Shown: one piece after another, positions 1 to 6,775 of the stretch | Numbering within the stretch: position 1 is the first letter of the stretch | Layout: each line of letters opens with the position of its first letter | Assembly: GCF_000317105.1 (NCBI RefSeq) | Contig: NC_019693.1 | Location: 6,449,227 to 6,513,226 of the forward strand | Source of the DNA: Oscillatoria acuminata PCC 6304 | Lineage (GTDB): Bacteria > Cyanobacteriota > Cyanobacteriia > Cyanobacteriales > Laspinemataceae | Length of the DNA stretch: 64,000 nt | Direction: 5' to 3' | Position numbers and translations under genes: made by a program | The notes under the pieces: model-generated | Seen by the model: the letters and a program-made list of their open reading frames with translations, nothing else | Told to the model about the DNA's origin: nothing | Database searches by the model: none

Positions 1-2220
1 ATTCATCTGTTAGCGGAAGCCAACCAAAAACAGATAGAAGCCAATCACATTTTAACCGAAGCCCAACAAAAAGCCAATCGGATGCTCAAACGCGCCTATT
101 GGGGGATTACGGGACTCGTGGTTCTGGCCGTCATTATCGTCTGTCGCGGCACGATTGCCTTAAAAGAAGCCCAAAAAGGAACGTTAATTGAGCGCCAAGG
201 TGCGAATGCTTTAAAGTGGTTTGAATCCGAAGGGGTGGAACTCGAAGCCTTGTTACTGGCGATGCAAGCGGGACAAGATTTAAAAGCGCTGGTTAAAAGC
301 GATCAACGCTTGACCAATTATCCCACGATTAGCCCTTTGTATGCATTACAAACCATCCTCCACCAAATCCATGAAAAAAATCAACTCAGAGGACATCAAG
401 GTGCAGTTCGCAGCGTTAGTTTCAGTCCCAATGGAGACTTTTTAGCCACCGGAGGAGAAGATGGGCGAGTGGAACTTTGGACGCGGGCAGGGGAGAATTT
501 GCGGACCATTGGAATTCATAAAAGTGCTGTGGATAGCGTTAGGTTTAGTTCCGATGGTATGCGCCTCGCTACCGCTTCTGAGGATGGAACCGTCCAAATT
601 TGGCAACGAGATGGCACCCCGATTGGGGCGATCGCCACCGAAACCGAAGCTATTGATAGCGTCAGTTTTAGTCCCGATGGTACGCGCCTCGCTACCGCTT
701 CAGAAAGTGGCACAGTCCGAGTCTGGAATCAGCAAGGAAAGTTGCTTAATGAAATAGGAAGCGTGAACCGTCGAATTAATACCGTGAGCTTTAGTCCCGA
801 CGGAGAACACTTTGCCACTGCCCAAGTCGAGGGAACCGTGCAAATTTGGAATCTAAATGGCCAACGTCAAGCAACTTTGACCATTCCCACTACTCCCCGC
901 CAAGAGTTCAGTTCGACCCCCGATGCTCAACCATCAGTCAACAGCATGACCTTTAGCCCCAACGGGGAATTACTAGCAACCGCTGGATTTGATGGAACGG
1001 TGAGAATTTGGAACCTATCGGGTCAAGAACTCTCGGAGTTTAACACCGCTCAAAGTGCTGTTAATAGCATGAGTTTTCATCCGAATGGGGCGGAAATTGC
1101 CATTGTCGGATTTGATGGCAAGGTGCGCCTGTGGACATTGGATGGGGTATTACTCCAGCAATTTAAAGGCGATCGCCATGATCGAATTACCAGCATGACC
1201 TTTAGTCCCGATGGAGAGCGTTTAGTCACCGGCGGAGTGGATGGAACTGTCCGACTCTGGGATATTTCCCGCCAGCGCAATCAGCCCTTTCCCTTAACTC
1301 AAACTTCCAGCAATTCCCCCGGATCTGAGAACGAGAACCCAGCCTCCAGCAACTCACCGAAAATGATGGTGCGATCGACTAAAATCCCGTCAGAAAATCA
1401 ATTTCTCCGAATCGGATTTAGCCCGGATGGGGAAGGGTTTGCCACCGCGCAACCAGATGGAACGGTTCAAATTTGGACCCGTTCCGGTCAAGCGGTTATT
1501 CCCCCGTTTCAAGCGCATCAAAGTCGGATTTCTACCCTAAGTTTTAGCTGGGATGGAGAGACTCTCGCCACCGCCGGGGAAGATGGAACGATTCGCCTTT
1601 GGAATCGGTTAGGTCAACCCCTACAGCCGGAGTTAAATCATAGCCGTGGGGAAGTCAAAAGCCTGAGTTTTAGTTTTGATGGAAAGCGAATTGCCTTCAA
1701 TAATGGACCGGGACGATTACAAATTTGGAATCTCTCGACCAACCAAGTGGATGAACTGCGGTTTCCCTACGGTCAAATTAGTAGCATTAGCTTTAGTCCC
1801 CAGGGTGACCGGCTGGCGATCGCCTCTGCTGATGGCAAAATTCGCCTCTGGAGTCTATCCGGTGAAGAACTGGATAAATTTAACAGTGATACTCGGTGGG
1901 TCACCAGCCTGAGTTTTAATCCCACGGGACAACTTTTAGCCACGGCTGGAACCGATGGAACGGTTACGGTTTTCTTACTCACGGGTCAACTTTCTAAACA
2001 AACTTTGGCTAAATTCAAAGCCGATGAAACCGATGTTTTAAGCATGACTTTTCTCTTCAATGGCGAAGGACTGGTCACCGTGGGAACCGACAATACACTG
2101 AGGTGGTGGCGCATCAAAGAATTAGATGAATTGCTGGAAACTGGCTGTAACTGGCTGACCGATTATTTAAAAGCCCATCCCCAAGCCCAAGCGGACCTCC
2201 CTATTTGCCAGCAGCCCTAA
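1..2220 (+). CDS. WD40 repeat protein, C-terminal part (5' end outside window)
   Basis: The reading frame is open from base 1, so the first ATG (82) is internal and the true start lies upstream. The visible 739 residues begin with a charged Gln/Glu/Ala-rich helix (LAEANQKQ, EAQQKANR), then a membrane segment at about residues 33-54. A short helical region containing EALLLAMQ follows, then about 13 WD40 units with the pattern SFSPDG...ATA..DGTV..W, running to near the C-terminus. The helix plus membrane segment plus LLAMQ layout is typical of large cyanobacterial WD40 proteins whose missing N-terminus is often a STAND-type NTPase; that part is inference. The WD40 propellers would be a sensing or scaffolding surface. 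A second-copy signature of recent repeat duplication is seen in units 2 and 3, which are nearly identical (RLATAS). The next gene on the same strand is cas6, about 210 bp downstream. Confidence 0.85.
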   Translation: MHLLAEANQKQIEANHILTEAQQKANRMLKRAYWGITGLVVLAVIIVCRGTIALKEAQKGTLIERQGANALKWFESEGVELEALLLAMQAGQDLKALVKSDQRLTNYPTISPLYALQTILHQIHEKNQLRGHQGAVRSVSFSPNGDFLATGGEDGRVELWTRAGENLRTIGIHKSAVDSVRFSSDGMRLATASEDGTVQIWQRDGTPIGAIATETEAIDSVSFSPDGTRLATASESGTVRVWNQQGKLLNEIGSVNRRINTVSFSPDGEHFATAQVEGTVQIWNLNGQRQATLTIPTTPRQEFSSTPDAQPSVNSMTFSPNGELLATAGFDGTVRIWNLSGQELSEFNTAQSAVNSMSFHPNGAEIAIVGFDGKVRLWTLDGVLLQQFKGDRHDRITSMTFSPDGERLVTGGVDGTVRLWDISRQRNQPFPLTQTSSNSPGSENENPASSNSPKMMVRSTKIPSENQFLRIGFSPDGEGFATAQPDGTVQIWTRSGQAVIPPFQAHQSRISTLSFSWDGETLATAGEDGTIRLWNRLGQPLQPELNHSRGEVKSLSFSFDGKRIAFNNGPGRLQIWNLSTNQVDELRFPYGQISSISFSPQGDRLAIASADGKIRLWSLSGEELDKFNSDTRWVTSLSFNPTGQLLATAGTDGTVTVFLLTGQLSKQTLAKFKADETDVLSMTFLFNGEGLVTVGTDNTLRWWRIKELDELLETGCNWLTDYLKAHPQAQADLPICQQP

Positions 2221-2431
2221 AGGTTACCCAGGGTTTAAGTTGTATCCGTCTGATATTTGTCCGGATTTTAATTGAGGAATTGTTATGGTAGTTTGGCAAA
2301 TTTTTAAAATCAATCCCCGGTGTCGCAGTGATTGAGGGTTCACTCCCACCTCACCTTTTAGCAAATTCCCATTCTGAGCGTTGTTGTTCACGCCCCTGAA
2401 CGTTTTTTATACTACACCCAAGGAAATTACC

Positions 2432-3640
2432 ATGATCTCCAATTTAACTTTGTCTCCCCTTCCTCTCACCAAAACCCCCCTCCGGGAAGTCCTTTCCCCC
2501 CGTTATGTTCCCAACCCAACTCCTGTGGAAGTCCCCAGAACCCTCCCGAAAGAGGCCATCACTTCTCACCTTACTTGGCCGGCGGATACAGAATTGCTCG
2601 GGTTAGTCTTTGAAGTGACCCCCCGGGCAGCGGATTATCTGTACGCGCAATACACCATTGGGTTGCACGCTTGGTTTTTAGACCAAGTGCGACAAGCTGA
2701 CCCGGAATTGTCCGCCTATTTACATGATGTCCAAACGGAAAAACCCTTTACCCTCTCCGGTTTAGAAGGCAAATTAGTCTCCTGCGGCAAAGATTTTCAA
2801 CTGCAACCGGGAGAAACCTATCGGTGGTATGTGACGGCACTTTCTAAACCCGTTGTCCAGTTTTTGCAACAGTGGGTGAAGCAGTTACCGGAGACGATCG
2901 CCTTGCGGAAAGCGCCGTTAGAAATTCGGTCTTGCAAAATTTCGATTGCGCCGACGACCTATCGGCAATTATTTGCTTCCCAAGAGATGAATTCTTCCAC
3001 TCTGCAACTGAGCTTTATGACCCCGACCAGTTTCCGACGGAAGAAACATCACTTCCCCCTGCCAGTCCCGGCCAATGTTTTTCATAGTTATTTGCGCCGG
3101 TGGAATGATTTTTCGGGGATGAATATCGATCGCGACTTGTTTTTAAAATGGGTCGAGGAATCGGTGTTAATCCACCGTCACGAATTGCAGTCGGCAAAAG
3201 TGGCCGCAGGTAAAAAAGGCATGGTCACCGGATTTACTGGATTGGTGGAATTTGGATTATCTCGACAGTCGGGAGAAGTCCCAGAATTCGAGCGCCTCTT
3301 CTATACCTTGGGACAATTTGCCCCCTATTGCGGAACGGGACATAAAACCACGTTTGGGTTAGGTCAAACCCGTTTAGGTTGGTCCATTGAGGAAGCGATT
3401 CCGATTCCTTCTATCCAAGGAATGTTAGCGGAACGGATTGGGGAATTAACGGAATTGTTCATCGGCCAACGGAAACGCAAAGGGGGCGATCGCGCTCGGG
3501 AAATTGCCGAAACCTGGGCCACCATCCTCGCCCGTCGTGAATTAGGGGAATCCTTACAGGCGATCGCCTCGGATTTACAAATGCCCTATCAAACGGTCAA
3601 AACTTATGCTAAATTAGCTCGCAGAGCTTTAAAGGTTTAG
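2432..3640 (+). CDS. cas6: CRISPR-associated endoribonuclease Cas6 with C-terminal HTH-like tail
   Basis: Cas6 cuts CRISPR precursor RNA within its repeats. The family mark is the C-terminal RAMP glycine-rich region: TGFTGLVEFGL followed by FAPYCGTGHKTTFGLGQ (about residues 263-315). Beyond it lies a tail of about 60 residues (RAREIAETWATILARRELG, then LQAIASDLQMPYQTVKTYAK) that reads as a helix-turn-helix of the sigma-region-4/resolvase type. I chose ATG 2432 because AAGGAAA sits a few bases upstream; the frame is also open from a TTG at 2381. The protein is 402 aa, longer than a minimal Cas6. No other cas gene and no CRISPR array is visible in the window, so it is either solitary or acts in trans on arrays elsewhere. 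Recognition as Cas6 is firm; the role of the tail is inferred. Confidence 0.87.
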   Translation: MISNLTLSPLPLTKTPLREVLSPRYVPNPTPVEVPRTLPKEAITSHLTWPADTELLGLVFEVTPRAADYLYAQYTIGLHAWFLDQVRQADPELSAYLHDVQTEKPFTLSGLEGKLVSCGKDFQLQPGETYRWYVTALSKPVVQFLQQWVKQLPETIALRKAPLEIRSCKISIAPTTYRQLFASQEMNSSTLQLSFMTPTSFRRKKHHFPLPVPANVFHSYLRRWNDFSGMNIDRDLFLKWVEESVLIHRHELQSAKVAAGKKGMVTGFTGLVEFGLSRQSGEVPEFERLFYTLGQFAPYCGTGHKTTFGLGQTRLGWSIEEAIPIPSIQGMLAERIGELTELFIGQRKRKGGDRAREIAETWATILARRELGESLQAIASDLQMPYQTVKTYAKLARRALKV

Positions 3641-3670
3641 CAGAATCTGATGGTTGGCCTCATCAATTCT

Positions 3671-3699
3671 GTAGGGACATAGAAATTCTATGTCCCTAC
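3671..3699. terminator. Perfect stem-loop behind cas6
   Basis: GTAGGGACATAG pairs with CTATGTCCCTAC across a 5-base AAATT loop: a 12-bp perfect stem starting 30 bases after the cas6 stop. No long T-run follows (CTTTC), so it could be a weak terminator, an RNA 3'-end stabiliser, or a small palindromic repeat. Confidence 0.4.
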
Positions 3700-3742
3700 T
3701 TTCATTCTCGAAGTTGTGATAAAATTCTCTGAGTTAATTTTA

Positions 3743-3782
3743 TGGTCATTGGTCATTGGTCATTGGTCATTGGTCATTGGTC
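3743..3782 (+). repeat. Heptanucleotide tandem repeat (TGGTCAT)n
   Basis: Five complete TGGTCAT units plus a partial one. It is a short tandemly repeated repeat of the kind known from cyanobacterial genomes. It ends about 9 bases before the ATG at 3791, so it occupies the leader of the next gene and probably separates ribosome-binding signals from the start. The same heptad family occurs in opposite orientation at 52368-52416. Confidence 0.85.
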
Positions 3783-3790
3783 TTTTTATC

Positions 3791-5095
3791 ATGCAAACTT
3801 CTTTAATTTATCCTCAGATCTTTCTATTTGCTTATGACCGACAGGTTCCCGGTGGCGAGGGAGGACATGAGCGGGACTGGGATGCTTTGCGCGATCGCCT
3901 GCAAATCCATCCCGAGGTAGACCAACCCGGCGATCGCGAGTATCGGTTTCGTCACCCAGAAGGACAAGGGGTTTACCTGCGCTATGGAGTGGGAGATACC
4001 CAGAATCTAATGGTGGCGTTGATGCCTCATTCTGACGAAACCTGCGATATCACCCTCTTATCTCGCTTTCGTCAAACCCTGAACGTTCCTGCCAATTTGG
4101 GCAAAACTTGGCTGATTTTAGGCTATATTAATAATCGCTCCGATGCCGCCCATATTCAAGCAGCTCATGCCGCCTATCAAGGGTTTTTTCCTTCTAAATC
4201 TGTTCCTCCCCTTAATGCCAGCAAGTTCCTGAATTGTTCGGTGTTTGAAGTCCGAGACTCTCCTCCAGATGGCAAACATCCTGACTCTGAAGTTGAGGTA
4301 ATCCTCATTTGTATTTGTCCCTCGAAATCCACCTTAAAGCGCGTCGCAGACTTTTACTCGGAATGGTTAGGGTTATTTGGCGATCGCCATCAAATTGGTT
4401 CGGCCTATCGCACCAGTCAACTCATTCAAACTGTTTTAGAAGAACAAGGCATTTTCCAAACCCCCTCAATTTTACCGAATTTTACAGAACTTCTGCCCTC
4501 TTCCCCAACCATCACGCTTCAAAATTTGTCTAGTCTCCAATCGCAATGGGATGAAAATTTCAGGACTTTAGCCAAATATCAAAGGGAATTGGAAGAATTA
4601 AAATGGCAATGTCATGCTTTAAAAACTCATTTAGCTAATTATCAGAGACGGTTGCACCGAATTAAAGCCCAAATCAAAGATGAAATTGCCACCAGCGATT
4701 TGAAATGGTTGGTGCATTTTCAAGATGATATTGCCCCACAATATCAAGGGGAAATGGAACAACAATGGCGGAGATTAACCCTCGAATTGCAGCATCAAAA
4801 ACAATCCCTCCAAGGAACGGAAGTCTTGCTCAACCGCGTTTACCAGAAAGAACGCGATCGCCGTTTGGAAAATGCGATCGGCGCTGCTGCCATCGGGGTT
4901 GGCACAACTACTACATCGGCCATTTCTTGGAATCAAGCGATTTCCAACCAAGGGGAACCGGAATCTCCGGGTGAATTGACCCTGGCTCCCCTTGGATTTA
5001 ATTATGGATTGGTATTTTTCCTGAGTCTTTTCCTAGGAATTCTCTGTGGAGGAGTCAGTTGGATGGGATTCAATCGCTGGCGATCGGTCCGGTGA
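3791..5095 (+). CDS. Unrecognised protein: mixed N-terminal domain, coiled coil, C-terminal membrane anchor
   Basis: 434 aa from ATG 3791. I do not recognise the family. The first 225 residues or so look like a globular alpha/beta domain (LIYPQIFLFAYD, TWLILGYINNR, VEVILICICPSK). Residues of about 250-360 are rich in heptad-like Glu/Leu/Lys/Gln (e.g. YQRELEELKWQ) and should form a long coiled coil. A membrane segment near the end (GLVFFLSLFLGILCGGVSW) is followed by a short basic tail, so the body probably faces the cytoplasm. The frame is open upstream from a GTG at 3716, but that stretch only translates the heptad repeat (HWSLVIG units), so the ATG is preferred. It follows the Cas6 and WD40 genes on the same strand. 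A role in a membrane-linked sensor or effector module is conceivable but not supported by any motif. Confidence 0.7.
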   Translation: MQTSLIYPQIFLFAYDRQVPGGEGGHERDWDALRDRLQIHPEVDQPGDREYRFRHPEGQGVYLRYGVGDTQNLMVALMPHSDETCDITLLSRFRQTLNVPANLGKTWLILGYINNRSDAAHIQAAHAAYQGFFPSKSVPPLNASKFLNCSVFEVRDSPPDGKHPDSEVEVILICICPSKSTLKRVADFYSEWLGLFGDRHQIGSAYRTSQLIQTVLEEQGIFQTPSILPNFTELLPSSPTITLQNLSSLQSQWDENFRTLAKYQRELEELKWQCHALKTHLANYQRRLHRIKAQIKDEIATSDLKWLVHFQDDIAPQYQGEMEQQWRRLTLELQHQKQSLQGTEVLLNRVYQKERDRRLENAIGAAAIGVGTTTTSAISWNQAISNQGEPESPGELTLAPLGFNYGLVFFLSLFLGILCGGVSWMGFNRWRSVR

Positions 5096-5110
5096 AACGG
5101 TGACCCGTTC

Positions 5111-5280
5111 GGGAGCATCTCAATTTTGCCTAAAAACCAGTCGGACCTCTCCCCAAACCCCTCCCCTAGGAGGGGAGGGGCTTTGAGACTCCCCCTTCCG
5201 ACTCCCCTTTCCGGCTCCCCCTTCCCTAAGAGGGAAGGGGGCTGGGGGGTTAGGTCTCTTGAACAAATTGAGATGCTCCC
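5111..5280. repeat. Inverted-repeat element, about 170 bp, with GC-rich hairpins
   Basis: GGGAGCATCTCAATTT (5111-5126) is matched exactly by its reverse complement at 5265-5280. Between them lie the palindromes CCCCTCCCCTAGGAGGGG and CCCTTCCCTAAGAGGGAAGG and a C-rich tract. No reading frame is apparent. This is the structure of a small non-autonomous palindromic element. It sits directly after the coiled-coil gene, whose stop is at 5095. Confidence 0.6.
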
Positions 5281-5652
5281 GACCCGTTCAAACTCCGCTT
5301 AAATTTCCCCGATTGTCCGTCTCACTCTAAAGATTCATCCTAAATCTATCCCGAGGAGGAGGTCAATGCTCCCCCTCACACCTGAATTCCTACGGGAATC
5401 CCGGCAAAAATTCTTGTGACTCTAGTAATTCATCCAACCGAGGTTATCCCCTGGAGCAAAATATGCCTACAGAGGATTGGCAACCCCGGATTTTATTTCT
5501 TATTCTAAGACAAGACTAAACCAGTTTTTCACCCTGAGATTCCGGAGTTTCCAACTGTTTTGTTAAGTGGTGCATCCCCTTAAACGGGAACGGATTCTTA
5601 GTCCATTAACAAGTTCCCCTAAATAACCAGTCAATCTCAACCCCATATAATC
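5281..5652. other. Intergenic stretch without a recognised gene
   Basis: About 370 bp between the inverted-repeat element and the Thr-Pro-rich protein gene. I see no coding pattern, tRNA or clear terminator. It presumably carries the promoter of the downstream gene, but no confident -10/-35 pair can be named. Confidence 0.5.
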
Positions 5653-6672
5653 ATGCAACCTGTAAATCTCTCTAAAATAGTTTTGGCAAGTGCCTGTACC
5701 TTGAGTGTAGTGGCACTGCCTTTATTCAATCTCCCCGGTGTTGCTCAAACCTCACCGGATGGCATGGGGACGACTTCCCCCAATGCGCCGGCAGGGACTG
5801 ACCCCTATGCAGACCCCCAGTATGATTCCAACGACCCCCTTTACACGAGTCCTGATGCGACTGAACCGGGAACGACTGACCCATCAGGGACAACGGATTT
5901 TGATACGACAGACCCTGCACTAACGACACCGGATGACACTTCAACTCCCGGCACTTTTGAATCGGATCCCGCTCAAACCGATGACAGTCTCACCCCCGGT
6001 ACAACTCCAGAGACAACCAGTCCGCGTATGATGTCTCCAGGAACAACCACGCCAGGGACAACCACTCCAGGGACAACTCCTGGGACAACTCCAGGGACAA
6101 CCACGCCAGGGACAACCACGCCAGGTATGATGTCTCCAGGGACAACTACTCCAGGGACAACCACTCCAGGAACAATTCCCGGGACAACTCCAGGGACAAC
6201 CACTCCCGAGACAACCAGTCCGGGTATGATGTCTCCAGGGACAACCACTCCAGGGACAACCACTCCCGAGACAACCAGTCCGGGGACAATCACTCCAGGG
6301 ACAACTCCCGGAACAAGGACCAGTCCCACTCTGACCAATCCGGGGACAACTCCAGGTACAACCACCCCAGGTACAACTCCGGGAGGAGATACGCTGATTG
6401 TTCCTCCTGCAAGGACTACCCCAGGTACAACTACACCCCGGACAACCACACCGGGTACAACTACACCCGGGAGTACCACCATTATCGAACGGACCAATAC
6501 TGATACGGAAACAATGACGACCCCAGGGACAACCCGTTCGGCGACTCAAAATGTCCGAACCCGCGATCGCACCGCGAATTGGGGACTATTAGGGTTACCT
6601 GGACTCATTGGTTTAGTGGGTCTAGCGAATGTGTGGCGTCGTAATCGCAGACCCGCAGTTCCCAATCGTTAA
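5653..6672 (+). CDS. Secreted Thr/Pro/Gly repeat protein with WGxxGxxG-type C-terminus
   Basis: 339 aa. An N-terminal signal peptide is clear (hydrophobic core about residues 10-26, then GVAQ before SPDG). The middle, from about residue 30 to 280, is low-complexity Thr/Pro/Gly/Ser with units such as TTPGTTTPG and MMSPG. The C-terminus reads NWGLLGLPGLIGLVGL, then ANVWRRNRRP: a tryptophan-glycine hydrophobic segment followed by basic residues, the layout of WGxxGxxG C-terminal tags that retain or sort exported bacterial proteins. Likely an envelope or outer-layer protein with an extended stalk; the function is unknown. Long antisense frames in the repeat region are artefacts of the 15-base unit. 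The repeat length is likely to vary between strains. Confidence 0.75.
   Translation: MQPVNLSKIVLASACTLSVVALPLFNLPGVAQTSPDGMGTTSPNAPAGTDPYADPQYDSNDPLYTSPDATEPGTTDPSGTTDFDTTDPALTTPDDTSTPGTFESDPAQTDDSLTPGTTPETTSPRMMSPGTTTPGTTTPGTTPGTTPGTTTPGTTTPGMMSPGTTTPGTTTPGTIPGTTPGTTTPETTSPGMMSPGTTTPGTTTPETTSPGTITPGTTPGTRTSPTLTNPGTTPGTTTPGTTPGGDTLIVPPARTTPGTTTPRTTTPGTTTPGSTTIIERTNTDTETMTTPGTTRSATQNVRTRDRTANWGLLGLPGLIGLVGLANVWRRNRRPAVPNR
6021..6480 (+). repeat. Coding 15-base tandem repeat
   Basis: The unit ACAACCACTCCAGGG (encoding TTTPG) recurs with small changes through the middle of the gene, interrupted several times by a block encoding TSPGMMSPG. Near-identical DNA units suggest ongoing expansion and contraction by slippage or recombination. 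It is coding DNA, not a CRISPR array. Confidence 0.8.
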
Positions 6673-6730
6673 ACTGCACCGAAAATTCGGGATAGGCAGG
6701 ACATAACGGGTCTATGTTCCGGATAGAATG

Positions 6731-6746
6731 AACGACTGAAGTCGTT
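6731..6746. repeat. Palindrome AACGACTGAAGTCGTT
   Basis: Single copy of a 16-bp palindromic repeat followed by ACCCTGAACAGGAG. The same core occurs at 16563, 47118, 47250 and 49930. Here it lies between the convergent ends of the Thr-Pro-rich gene and priA. Confidence 0.6.
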
Positions 6747-6775
6747 ACCCTGAACAGGAGAGAGGACTTCAGTTG

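Noticed and set aside
6021-6480. Regularly spaced repeat that could be taken for a CRISPR array near cas6
   Set aside because: The units are head-to-tail without unique spacers and encode TTTPG.
5941-6549. Long antisense frames (202 and 174 aa) over the Thr-Pro repeat
   Set aside because: They translate a 15-base coding repeat in reverse and contain only Cys/Trp/Gly or Val/Pro/Gly repeats; the plus-strand frame has a signal peptide and tag.
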